From the NCBI GenBank assembly GCA_030734395.1, contig JAUZTG010000016.1, forward strand, positions 1,674,001 to 1,738,000: a stretch of 64,000 bases of DNA. The letters are read 5' to 3'. Of this stretch, positions 22,805-34,028 are shown in pieces. The notes beneath the pieces were generated by a model. That model did no database searches. It was not told the origin of the DNA and saw nothing but the letters and a program-made list of their open reading frames with translations. The DNA is from Sarocladium kiliense (Eukaryota > Ascomycota > Sordariomycetes > Hypocreales > Sarocladiaceae). The position numbers and the translations under genes were made by a program. Within the stretch, counting starts at the first letter, position 1; each line of letters begins with the position of its first letter.

Positions 22805-23745
22805 ATGTCCCTGCCATCGTCCTCGCCTCTCCCCTCTTTCTCACCCCCATGGACCTGCCATGGTGACTTCTACGCCATTCCCTTCTACACAACCCCTGCC
22901 ACCCTTCCCCTCCTCACCAACTCTTTCCTACACGCGCCGCTCGAAGCCTCACACGAGTCTAGAACCTCACTGATGACGCCCATCGGTGGCATCGGGATGC
23001 TGCAGATCATTCGGTATAAAGATACGCCGGCGGGACCGTATGATGAGATGGTGGTTATCCCGGGGTCGTATGAATGTGTGAAGGTTGAGGGTGGGAAAGA
23101 GGTGAAGAGGAAAGGACTAAGGATCACGAGGATTTACGTTTCGCAGAAGGAGACTTGCTATAACGGGCGAAAGCGTATGTTGCCCATTTCTTACCTCTCC
23201 GTGTGTTTTGAAGAATCGCGGAAGACTGACGAGAGTATGCAGATTGGAACATCCCCAAGCACCTGGCCGACTTCACCTTCACCACAAACCCAGACTCCTC
23301 CCTCACACTCACCCTCAAACCCCACGACTCCCCCTCCTCCTCAAAGCCATTCTTCACAACAACCTTCCACCCCTCCTCCCCTCTCCTTCCACCCATCCCC
23401 CTCTCCCTAACCCTCCTCTCCCCACTAATCTCAACAACCTGCATCCTTCCTCCTCTCCCTTCCTCTCCAAACCCAGCTGAAGCGGACTTCATCGTCGGAA
23501 CGGAGCGGTGGTGTGCGTTCTCACCGAGGGTGAAGAGTTGGAGGTCGAAGGTTGGGTGGTTTGATATGCGGCAGGGGCTTGAGGAGGGGGTAGAAGGAGA
23601 GCAAGGTGAGGGGAGAGAAGAGAACTTCTGGCCGGGATGGGGGAGGTGGAGGGTTGGACTTTGGATGAAGGATGCTGTGTTGGAGTTTGATGAGCCGGAG
23701 ACGTGGGCAAGTGGTGATGCGAGGGAGGTAAAGAAGCAACGTTGA
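22805..23745 (+). CDS. Conserved fungal protein, possibly acetoacetate-decarboxylase-like
   Basis: Exons 22805-23174 and 23243-23745 (68-base intron) give 290 residues. The splice joins NGRK to HWNIPKHLADF, a motif I associate with fungal proteins of the acetoacetate decarboxylase-like superfamily, together with the GDFYAIPF start, the APLEA block and GPYDEMVVIPG. The catalytic lysine expected for a true decarboxylase cannot be assigned, so enzymatic activity is doubtful; several fungal members are of unknown function. There is no signal peptide. The open frame reaches upstream to 22658, but the Met at 22805 matches the usual family start. The antisense frame 23124-23765 is a shadow of this Pro/Ser-rich coding sequence. 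It diverges from the small secreted repeat gene. Confidence 0.7.
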
Positions 23746-24442
23746 CGTGCTTCCTCCTCATTCATCCAAGGAACCCTACTCAGCGTAATTCACCCCCCGC
23801 TTCTAATGGTTCAACTTCATCACTCAATCAAGCAAGCAAGCACCTAGCCAAGCACCCTCTGGGAATCATGTAATCATCAAGAATCTCTATCTCGCATCGA
23901 AGAACGCCCGCCCTCTGCAAAGTAGACACCCAAGCCTCCGTCCCTAGCTTTCTTCCTTGTAGCGAAAAAGAACGCCTAAGCCGTGGGTTCATGTGAAACT
24001 CCTCCCCGCCAGTTCCGAACCGTTTGGGGTTTGCTTCCCATCTATCTAAATCCGGGTTTCCCATCTCATCATCAGCCTCGCAACAAGGCCCTGCATGGTT
24101 TCTTCGTTCCCATCCATTACCACCACTCGTTTCGTACAGTCTAAATCTCGGGTTTCCCTTTCTGCATCTTGACATTTGCGTCCCCTGAAATCAAAACGCC
24201 GTCGCCATGATGCCATGTCAGCCTTCCCACCAGCGGAGCGCGCAGCCAGCCTCGTAAGCGGCCTCACAGCACTTGACCACGCAGGTTTCATCCGACGTGT
24301 GCAGTCCCAGTGAGGGCCATACGAGGCCTCTGGCCCCCTCAGAACAGGTTTGCCATCAGAAGGAAATAGCTCCATCTCCAGCTAAGGCGTTCCGTCCAAC
24401 CCCCGCCCTCATCATGTAGCTATCCTCTTGGAATGCGCCAAC
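23746..24442. other. Intergenic between convergent genes
   Basis: About 700 bases. A 109-codon minus-strand frame starts at an ATG at 24375 but has no recognisable domain and sits in the 3' region of the cyclin gene. No gene called. Confidence 0.4.
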
Positions 24443-26221
24443 CTAAGCAGCCCTCGCCCCAGCTTTCGAAGCCACGACCTCCCGGGCGTAGAACTCGACC
24501 AGCATCGTGGCGTACGCCTCCAGGTCTTCCACTGGTACGGCGAGTCGAAAGTCGTTAAGAAGGAGGAATTGCAGTTCGAGGTGGTTGAGTTCGACAAGTG
24601 GGAGGCCGCCGACCTTCAAGAGGGGTCAGTAAGAGATGCTCAAGGGAAGAGACGCGGTGAAGGGTCTGGTATTTAGAGAGCTTACCTTTGCGTATCTCGA
24701 GTTGGTGTAAAACACATCCGAGAAGAACTTGCTTGCACATGTTACGCCTGCGATTATGAGGCGATGGATGTTGAAGCTGTCGACCACAAAGTACGTCGCT
24801 GGGCCAACTGCGACAGGCTGCTGCTCTGCCGGCGGAGCAGTGACTTTGGCGCTGCCTGACCGTGAAGGCGCTCCCGATGAATCTGCCATCTCGTCATCGT
24901 CGTCGTCGTCATCGTCATCATCTGCCAGATCCGAATCCGACTCGTCACTGTCTGCTAACGAGCTGTCCTTATCCGCCATTGTGAGGTCCTGCTGCTGTGA
25001 CTCGGGCCGCGAGCTACTCCCAGACTGTGCGGCTGCCCTACGCCTCGACTCCTCGCTCCGGGTGACCATGTCGTTGACCCTCTCGGTCATGCGATCGAAG
25101 TAAACGAGCAGGCTGAGAAACACCTCGTAGGTAGTAGGGCAGTACTTATGTATCCTGGAGAGGTAGCTCAGGATTGTAATGCCAGGCACGTTCTTGCCGT
25201 GGAAAGCCAGGACGGAATGGCTCAGAGGACTCATCTGGGAACTGCCGCTCGACTCGCTCGACTGACCAGCCTGCTGCTGATGCACGGCGTTCCGCTGCAT
25301 GGCATCGTGCTGAAGGTCGTTTGTGGTTGTGATCTTTGTGAGGAGGGCAGCGACCATCTCGATGACGTCGCCGATAGGCATGCCACTGATCTCATACTTC
25401 ATTTGCTGCAAGGGAGGGTCGTTGAGGATGCCACCGCCGGCAGCGCTGCTCTGGCCACCCATGAGGTCAGCTTTGGCGAGGCTCTGGATGTGCGCAAGGT
25501 CGCGGATGTGAATGACAGTCTGCGTCGGCTCGGCAGCGGTCGTGGGAGCGAGTCGCGATGCATCGTTTGGTAATTGGAAGTCGTCGCTGGGAGGAGAGGG
25601 CTGTTGTTGTGAGTGTGCTTGCGTCTGCGCCTGAGTTTGAGCGTGTTGTGGGTGTGATTGCGAAAGTGACGGTGCTGAAGACGCTGGGTTTGTTGAAGAA
25701 GCAGTGGCAACGTGACCTAAGGACGGGTTGTTTGCAAAGCTGGAGACGTGGGATGCCATGTGAACCGTGGTTGCATCGTCGGTCATAGACTTGGGACCCA
25801 CGGACGCAGCAGGAGAGGAGGAGGGCGGTGATGGGATGCGCGACCCTCGATCGACAGTGACGGTGGCAGAGGAAGACGACAGGGCGGTTGGATCAGGTGC
25901 AGCAGAGCCGAGGCGCGTGGCGCGAGACTGCGACTGGTCGTCTCCGAGGTGGCCGGCGGCAGTGAGCCTGGCCTGTGAGTCGATTTCCGCCACGGTGGAG
26001 GATGGTTGGTGGAAAGTTGGGAGAGGAGATGCGCGGATGGGCTGAGAAGGCGACGAGGAATATACGTCGGGTCGGCGGCCGTGGCTAGAAGGAGGATTGT
26101 TGTCGTCGAGGTGGCGGTGGTGATGATGGTGCGGCGAGTCGTGGGAGGCAGCGACAGCGGGGTTGGTGATCAGGTGGTGATGGTCTGCTGGTGGGAATTG
26201 CTGATGGATCACTGCGGCCAT
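24443..26221 (-). CDS. PHO80-like cyclin (PHO85-type CDK partner)
   Basis: Exons 24686-26221 and 24443-24613 give 568 residues. The cyclin fold begins near residue 270 with PIGDVIEMVAALLTKITTTND, continues through ILSYLSRIHKYCPTTYEVFL and YFDRMTERV, and resumes with FNIHRLIIAGVTCASKFFSD, YAKVGGLPLVELNHLELQFL and the C-terminal helix. Such cyclins direct PHO85/PHO-type kinases in phosphate, glycogen and stress control. Two features are odd. The N-terminal 250 residues are low-complexity His, Gln, Ser and Pro. The cyclin core is also interrupted by about 80 residues of Ser and acidic sequence, including a run of about ten Asp. The intron splits the core just after YAK. The exact PCL subclass cannot be settled here. 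Confidence 0.9.
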
Positions 26222-28437
26222 AGCATGGAAGAGGGGAAGAAGACAGTCGCTGGAGAAGGGAAGGGAAATGCGAGGAGGGACGAGGCGGGTCGACAGGCGA
26301 GGCGAGAGAGGGAGGACTGGTGAATGTGTGGTGGTGGTTGGAGTTGGGAGGAAGAGGAGGAGTAAGAGTGAAGAAGAGGGAAGTGGTGAGGAGGAGACGC
26401 TGGCAGACTCGGACAGTGGGCAGACACAGTGGACAGGACAGTGGCAGAGAGAGGGGTTTATGGGGGCAAGGTCACTAACGTCACCCTCTGCCGCGAACAG
26501 ACGAGAGGCAAAGAATGCGACCAGGAGGTGAGCAGAGACAAGACAAAAATCAGAGAAAAATCATGGAACATGAACAGGGACCCAGCATTCGATTGATTAT
26601 TCCTAGAGAGCCATTCGAGTGGTGGACGATGCAGTAACGGGACCCTCCTCATCCCCAACATCCCTTTCCATGAGGTGTATGTACAGCCCAGCATGTATGT
26701 GCTTCTGATCGGAAAACCGCGGGAGACGGTCCAGACTCGACCCAGACAAGCAGCACCTGCACCCAATCGCGCATTCTAGTGGACAGCGACCTTGATAGAG
26801 AGACTCTCTGGCCCTCCCTCCGCGCCATTCTTACGTGTCTTTACGGGGAAGCTTGGGGTGGACTAGGGAAGCTGACTAGCGAGTGGCGACTCAGGAGGCT
26901 GTGGTTGAGTCTATTCTGCGCTGTCCTTGTATTGCTATCCCTAAAGGCCATGAAACGAACAAGGTATTTCAGATGAGAGCAGATCCGGGCTTAATCAGAC
27001 CGTGGCTTCAGGCTTGCAGATTCGGAAGAATGAGGAAGGCCACCCCCTTTTTTTTTCGGTTCCAGAGAGGCGGCTGCAGCCCGATAGATGATGTCGATGG
27101 CGTAACAAACACGCACACACACACCGACGCCCTGTTTGACTCTACTGCACAGCCGGCCAGCCTTTTTATCTGGACCCCTGATTACGTCGTCGCCAGAGAT
27201 AAGAAACCTGACCTGAGGTATGACCCATGAATCAGGTTGAGTCGATCTCTACTCCGTATTACTAGTATCTCTACAGCAGAGTATTCGAAGAATGAGGTAC
27301 TTATTACTTTCAGCCTAGTCAAGCCTCAAGCCTTCCCACACCGTCCCGTCCTCGGCCGGATGGGGTCTCCCGCGTCTCGGCGATTCCTTGGGCTGTGCTT
27401 CTGTGTTCCATTGATCGTGGGACTCAGGGATTCACTTTCGCTGGCAAATCGGGAAACTCATTAATTGCCAATACTTTCCTCATCGTGCGCCCATATCGAC
27501 CTGACATGCCACCTCTACACCACCGCTGTATGGGAATGTGACGTACAGCCACAAGCATAATCACGAATAATGAAAAGCGCATCTTCTTCTCATTCATTGT
27601 GTCACTCTATAATCTTCAACCGGTTGGTGCAACAGCAACAGAAATGCAGCTATCCACACCGCCACATGCGAACCCCCCCCCCCCCAATCACTCTCTCACC
27701 TCTCACAGCCAAAACATCCCCCACGTGCGCCCGCCCAGCCAAGCACCGCAGCCAGCGCCACAATGCTGTCGGGAATCACTCGCACGTTGGATCATTGGGG
27801 GGTTTTCATTCTTTGAGACAATATGCATACTTATTCCAAGTATCCATTCATCCCTTTTCCCTCACCGACGGACTGCGGCACGTGGTGAGGCTGGATGGCT
27901 TCACCGGTTTCACCGCTCTGAAGCTACACTTGTCATGTCAACACGGGAGCCATGCAGCGCGGAACGTGGCTTATTTCCCGGTCCAGGAGGAGATCGCCCA
28001 TGATACACGTGCTAATCTCATTGTCTATGCTTCATCTTAATACTCTTTCGTCGGTGAACTTGAGATATTTGCTTGGTTAACTGCAAGGTCTGTATGAAGA
28101 AGCGCGCGCCCAATCATGAGCAGCTGTCGTTCAATTTGTCTTTGTGACAGAGATGAGAGAACATGATAGTCACTGATTATAGCCTACTATCATACCCCGA
28201 TGATTCGGCATGCGAACAATGACCGTCCGTCCGCGTTCCAAAGTGACATATTATTTGAATAGATTGTGCGAATCCAAGAGAGTTTTATACTGCTTAGTGA
28301 CGTTCTTCCAAGTGAGAGCCAGGCGTCAAACTGATGCAGAACTCAAGAACAGTGCCAGGCATTCACCTGGAAAGAAGCATAATCGTCTCCTCCAACACGA
28401 TAGCGACAGAATATCGAATCCTAGCTCCCTCAACGGC
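26222..28437. other. Intergenic, no supported gene
   Basis: About 2.2 kb upstream of the cyclin and downstream of the pectate lyase. It contains a T tract near 27043-27055 and a run of 13 C at 27673-27685. Open frames are short and unrecognised. Confidence 0.5.
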
Positions 28438-29854
28438 CTAGAAGTTTCCTGTTCCAGCCTGGGACTTCAGCAAGGTGCAAATGCAGCTCGCTGGGTCAGC
28501 CCTATCAACCCAAGTCAGTGACACAACTCTCCAGCTCATCTCCGGAGTCTCCAAACTTACGTGTAAGAGTAAGACGGGCTAAAGTTACTAGCACCAGTAA
28601 TAGTCGTATCACTGTTACTGAAGATGTTGTTCCTCTGCGTCGCAAATCCATCCTGCGAGCTATCCAGGTTCGTCACAATCGCTCTCTTCACATTCGTAAA
28701 GCTCGAGTTCTCCACGAGCACCTGCGCGCCCATGCGGGAGTTGATACCTGAGGTGGGGACGTTCTCATAGCAGGAAGAGTAGATGTGGGCGGTGCCGAAG
28801 CGGACAGACGGGGTGCGGGAGTTGACGTTGGACCAGTAGTTGTGGTGGTAGGTCACGCGGAGCTTACCGCTGTCTTGGGAGCCGTTGGAGTCGCTGTGGC
28901 CGACGAGAGAGCCTTTCCACTGTAAAGTGTTAGATTTATTCTATTAGAAGACGACACTAGGGTCTTACGTGGTCCTTGAAGGTGTTCCAACTGTACTTTG
29001 TTGTCAGTATTTGTTTTTGTTGCTGACTTTCAGGGCAGACTTACGAGACAGTGATTGAATCAGCTGCTCTCTTGATATCAAGCAAGCCATCATAGTAATC
29101 CTTGTCACCAACAAGGCCATCGTTAGACAGCTCATTATGATCAATCCAGATCTGAGTCGACTCCTCGATATCGATCAAGTCAGCACCAGCAGGAGCCTGC
29201 CTCATCTGCAGGTTGCGAATGATAACATTGCTGATCTTGACGAGGCGGAACCCACCACCGACCAGGCCTATCATTTCATCCATATTAGCTCACTGCTGCG
29301 GCCATGGTAAGGCTTTACTCTCCTTCACTTACCAGAGTTGGATCCCACGCCCTTGATAGTCGTGCCGCTGACGAGTCGCATGCTGCCGCATCCGCTCAGC
29401 GTGCCCGAGATACTGATAACTCCACCCTTGGAGATAGCAGATTGGAGGGCAGAGCAGGACGTAACAGTCGTGCCGGAGCCGGAGCCGCCTCCTGTAGTAC
29501 CCGCTCCGAAGCCAACGAGTTGATTGACTGAGGCAGAGCCACAGCTGTTGCTACCGCCACCATCACTGCCTCCTCCGCTCCCGCCATCACTCCCTCCGCT
29601 GCCACCGCCGCCTCCAGATGATCCCTGAACACACTGAGAGTACCATTCGTTCGAGGCAACGCAAGTCCAGCCTACCCATTGTATGTTAGCTATTTCCAGA
29701 GTCAACTCCGTTCGTGTTGTATTCACATACCAGAAACGCAAGTGGTAGCACCACTCCATCCACTTCCACCGCACTGAGCCCAAGGCTGCGCCTGCGAATA
29801 AGCCGTCGCCGCAAAAGCGACAACAACTGTAACAATCTTCGAAGTCAGCATCAT
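28438..29854 (-). CDS. Secreted pectate lyase (PL1) with N-terminal CBM1
   Basis: Cleaves de-esterified pectin by beta-elimination outside the cell. Six exons: 29731-29854, 29333-29671, 29045-29267, 28969-28990 (22 bases), 28561-28919 and 28438-28501, giving 376 residues. The signal peptide is about residues 1-20. CBM1 follows at 22-57, with cysteines 28, 39, 45 and 55 and aromatic residues W25, W33 and W51/Y52 for cellulose binding; intron 1 cuts the module. A Gly/Ser linker (about 58-85) leads to the PL1 beta-helix. Family marks are IWIDHNEL, DGLLDIKRA, SWNTFKDHWKG and NVNSRTPSVRFG, in which RTPSVR holds the catalytic Arg. The last exon is my choice: it replaces an immediate stop after SYSYT with a tail ending in AGTGNF, as expected for the family. 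Confidence 0.93.
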
Positions 29855-30864
29855 GATGTGTTTCCGATCAACGTATGATCTGCAATCTGATAAGACAAAA
29901 TCCGGGGAGGCTTAAGCGAAACCTTGGGGAAGAGGATCGACAGGAGCTATTGCTTCAGTTGATTCTAATATAGGAAACATCTCCCCAGCATCACGAGAGT
30001 AGGAGAAGAAACAAACACTGAGCATAGGTTGAAGACGGGGACTGGACACGGATTTCTTGACTTTCCACGAGTCGGAGCCGCTCCGTTCTCTAATTAAGAA
30101 TGAAACAGGGCCAAGCCGTCCTACCAAGATCTATTCCAATTTAACGTGCGCTGCACTTGCGCGAGGTTGCGAAGAGGCACGACGAGAGTGGAATTTTGCC
30201 GCCAATCGGGAGATGAGCTTGGGGCATATCGAAGAGTAGCTTCTTGTCTGGGGTTGTATGTAACCCCACAGTCTATATACCGGGCTGCAACCCACCCCGG
30301 AATTCTAGAACTCAATCATCCATAATGCCGGGTGCGTGGACGGTAAGTTGTGAACGAGCTCTCAAGACGGAGTGTTGAAGGCCCGGGTTTGTCGGTTTTG
30401 GATGGTCTGATCGACCTCTTGTCGGAGTCATTGCCACTTCGTGGTCAAGTTGGCGCTCGACGGAGCGGTTGGGGTTGAGAGCGATGCGACGTTGTAACAG
30501 CCAAGAAGGGTGTGTGCACCATGGATAGTTCGGGGTTGGAGCATTGCATTTAGAGTGCCATCTTGGCTTTCGAGTCATTTGCATCGAGTTCGAAGCCTAG
30601 AGACGGATAAGTCAGGCAATGGTCGGAAAGTAGACGATGCTGAAGTCATGAGCTTTGCCAGGCCAGTTCGTATCCGAAGAAATACATGATTTAGTCCCCG
30701 CAAGATTAGAGGTTTGCCAGAGCGTTGTCACCACTGCCGTGACCTGGCCTGATTCCAATGCGCAAGTTTCTTGAAATGATCCTCTATTGTATCATACAGA
30801 GACAGGTGCCTTTCCATCTCACCCGTCCAGTAGCCCGTGCCTCCCATCATCCCCATCACATTCT
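29855..30864. other. Promoter of pectate lyase and 3' flank of PRE3
   Basis: About 1 kb with no supported gene. A TATATA stretch lies near 30275. Nothing else identified. Confidence 0.4.
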
Positions 30865-31907
30865 CTACTGGTGCCGCACCTTGTAATCCGTGTCCGGCAG
30901 GTACAAGTGCCTATCCGCTCCCTTCTTCGTCAACACCACCATCCTGATCACGCCACCTGAGCTGCCATCCCACTTGATCGCCTCCCGCAGCGCGCCCTTG
31001 ACAAACGAAACTGCCTCTTCCTCCTCCATGCCCTCCTGCCAATTCGCATCGCAGTAACCATAGATGTACGTCGATCCGGATCCACCGATCGCGTATGACT
31101 GCTTGTGAAGCGAGCCGCCAAGAGGAATGGAGTAAACTTGGCCGCCAAAGCGCTCGTCCCAGCCGGCGATGATAAGCCCCGCCCTAGCTCATAGTCAGTC
31201 AACTTGTCCCAGCTCAGATTCTTGGTTGCAGTGCAGTGCCAGCAGCAGTCTCATGGCGCAGAGGTGGTTATGGAGGATAGGCGGATGGTAACGTACGAAA
31301 GACGGTCCTTGTTTGCGTAACAGATCTCTTGGAAGATCGATGCCGCTGTTTGCGTCATCGGCGGCTTTCCGCTCTGCATGGCGAAGAGGCCAAGCTGATA
31401 CTGGACGATGTCCGCCACAGCTTGTGTATCCGCTGCTGAGCCTGAGCGGCAGCACCAGATAGTGTCGTGTACCCTCGTCAACTTGTCCGTCACTCGGTTC
31501 GCGATGTAAGCTCCGGTCGTTGTCCGGGAGTCAGCGCCTGTGAGGCTACGTCAGTACATGAAGCATGGTGTGGTCGAGAGCGATAGGCACAAACCGAGAA
31601 TGACGCCGTCTTTGAAGGTTACAGCCATGCTGGAGTGCGTGTTAGGATCAGTGCTTCGTGGACCAGTTTCAAGTAGCATACATAGATGTTCCCAAGCTAT
31701 CGCAATGTCAGTAAGATGTTTCCCAACGGTAGGCTGGCATGTCCCCATGGTACTTACTTCACCTCGCCCTTCTTCAGCCTGTCCATGTCGACATGGATGC
31801 CATCTATCCATCAAAGTAAGCTTCACGCCGTCCTCGATCGACGTCAGAGCTGTAGCTTCATCTCCAAACATACCCTCATTCAACACGCCGCTACGGCCAA
31901 ACTCCAT
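30865..31907 (-). CDS. PRE3: 20S proteasome subunit beta1 (PSMB6/PRE3), caspase-like
   Basis: Catalytic beta1 subunit of the 20S proteasome, cutting after acidic residues. Six exons: 31874-31907, 31758-31803, 31682-31696 (15 bases), 31595-31629, 31297-31537 and 30865-31183, giving 229 residues. The 29-residue propeptide ends in NLG and the mature protein starts at Thr30 in GTSIMAVTFKDGVILG, the autocatalytic N-terminal nucleophile. Other family blocks are GADSRTTTGAYIANRVTDKL, SGSAADTQAVADIVQYQLG, GGSGSTYIYGYCD and AIKWDGSSGGVIRMVVL. Every junction keeps the frame, including the five-codon-sized microexon that carries the region around Thr1. It lies in tandem with the ERV2-type gene, each with its own promoter. 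Confidence 0.96.
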
Positions 31908-32453
31908 CTTGTAGGTATCTGTGTGTCGGAGGTCGGTTTGGGATAAAGGTGATGGGATTTCGCAGAATGTGTCGCACAGCGAAGGTAGGATTCGTTCAGT
32001 TCTGAATTTGGTCGTCGCAGGCGGCCGGGCTGAGGTGGATGGAGCTCCAGGCGAAGCTCAGGCAGCTCTGAACGCGCAGCCGCGCCAGAGCGATGGTGGG
32101 CCCACACGTGTCTAGTCACGTGACTGCTCATGATGAACTGGTATCACAGGCTCCATGTCATATAGATGGCAAAGCAATGAGTTAACTGCATCGAATAATG
32201 ATCTTTCTCGACTAACCGAGCAGCTTTGTGAATCTAAACCGTACTGTTCACTCATTTGCGCTGAAATCTTGATGAAATACAGGTGTATATGCTCAGTCAA
32301 GGGGGTCCGGTCGAAGACGCCCCATGCTGATGTGGAAGGACAAGTGCATCCCTATGCCACGTAAAACCCAAGTCCTGAACGCCGTCCATGCCGTTTGATA
32401 CGAATAAGAAGTGATCTCAGTCCACGAGCCACTAACACGTGCCCTTCCTGCCA
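31908..32453. other. Promoter region of PRE3
   Basis: About 550 bases upstream of PRE3 and downstream of the sulfhydryl oxidase. It contains paired CACGTG boxes (listed). No gene seen. Confidence 0.5.
32105..32123. promoter_or_regulatory. Pair of CACGTG E-boxes upstream of PRE3
   Basis: CACGTG at 32105-32110 and a palindromic TCACGTGA at 32116-32123, about 200 bases upstream of the PRE3 ATG. Such sites bind bHLH factors of the Cbf1 type in fungi. Function here is inference. Confidence 0.4.
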
Positions 32454-33169
32454 TCATATCCCATCCTTCTCCTTCAACTCAGACGTTGCCTCCTCCCCTT
32501 CCTTTTTCTCCTCACCACATCCGCAGTCATAGAAATCCCCGATAGCATTACAATCAAAGATCTCCTTCTCCAGCCTTTCGTTGACAATGTTATGCGCAAA
32601 GCACAGCCAGCCGGCGGCGGCGTTACGACTGCTCGTCTGAGGCGGGTACTGTGCGATAAGCTCTCGGAAGTGGCGAGCACAGTCACCGCAGGGGTACAGA
32701 CGGCCGAACAGATGGATGAAGGTCTCGAGAGTTGTGCGGTCTTCAGGAGTAGGATTCTCGGGGAAGCGGGCAGCCATGGTGTGTAGAAATTTCCATGTTG
32801 CGCGACCTAGCTCGGCTCTATGGAGTGATTCAGGTTAGCAATCCAGACATCCAACAAGCTGAAGACAACATCTTCGAGTATTACTCACTTCAACGTCGCA
32901 TTCTCGAGCTTCGGCGCGATCGAGTCGCCCTCGAGAATAGCAGCAGGAACGGCGTTGAGATCGACAGCGAAAGGCTTCTCAGCAGCGTCGCGCGCATCTT
33001 GTGGCTCGGGTGGAACGACGGCGGCACCAGGCCTGCTGGTGTCTGGGGTCAGACCGCTTCCCCGAACTGTGTCGGAGGGTACGGATGTCGAGGAAAAGAG
33101 GTATGTGATGCTGAAGAAGAGGGCGAAAGCGAGAGCGACGCTCAAGGCGAGGTTCTGGCGGCGAGCCAT
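32454..33169 (-). CDS. ERV2: FAD-linked sulfhydryl oxidase, ERV2-like (ER)
   Basis: Oxidises thiols to disulfides with FAD and oxygen, supporting protein folding in the ER. Exons 32889-33169 and 32454-32817 give 214 residues. A single N-terminal hydrophobic segment (about residues 7-26) acts as signal anchor. The ERV/ALR domain starts with AELGRATWKFLHTM and has the redox pair YPCGDC followed by ARHFRELI, then the FAD-binding HNIVNERL. A C-terminal DCGCG gives the CxC shuttle cysteines seen in yeast Erv2, which separates it from mitochondrial Erv1. The tail is Glu/Lys-rich, without an obvious HDEL. The start at 33169 is the first ATG. Confidence 0.93.
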
Positions 33170-34028
33170 GGTTGGCGATAGGCGCGGTTCGGTCGGTCTG
33201 CAGGAGGGGTTGCGCTTCGATGCTTCGTAAAGGAGATTGCTTGGCTTGTATGAAGGAGTGTAATCGACTTAGGTCATGGCGGATGTTTCTTTGTCAGGTG
33301 TTCAATCTAGGAGATGCGTTGACGTTTCAAAGATGGTGGTGGCGGTAGCCAGCGTCAGTTAGGGGCGGAGGCCAGCGCGGCGGCGGCGGCGGGAGGGTCT
33401 TGGCAGGGACTCCGGGTGGCCATGCTGCATGGACATCGTCTGACACAACAGTCGGTCGACCACTTTGACTTTACACCATCGCACGTTTACCGTTATCCGT
33501 TACCCGTTGATGCATAATGATTGAGATACAGAACTAATGTACTGTTATGTTCAGTTGTATTTGGCTGACATCAAGTTCTTTTAATAACGATCTCTAAGTC
33601 CCCCAGGACACCTGTTCTGCCTCAGCTTGAGATAGACAGGAGGCATCATTCTTGCCAAGTCTAGGAATAGCACCTTCGCCTGGTAAGATATTCCAAGTAC
33701 CTCGCACCTACAAACATGACTTCTCTACGTAGTCGAATGGTTGCACCTCTCGGTCATGCCACTTGCGAATTCATCCGTAAAACCAGCATAATCACTGCAA
33801 TGGTCGCGTCACTTAGACATAATCGGGTGAATTAAAATAGTAATAATAATAGTAGGAGTTAACGGTCGTGGTATCCCAAAAACAGGCAACGGTCGCTAAT
33901 TGAATTGAAGTAGTTTTATTTGCAGTCCTCCTAGACCTAACTAGAGCAGCAGAAACATCGCGATTTGTAGAACCGCTGTCTCAAATACTCTCAAAAGGTC
34001 TAACGGCAGGGAAGCTCCTTAGAAGAAA
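33170..34028. other. Intergenic, no supported gene
   Basis: About 860 bases: promoter of the ERV2-type gene and 3' flank of the WSC gene. AT-rich around 33830-33870. Nothing else seen. Confidence 0.45.

Noticed and set aside
25148..25573. 141-codon frame antisense to the cyclin
   Set aside because: Shadow of the cyclin exon.
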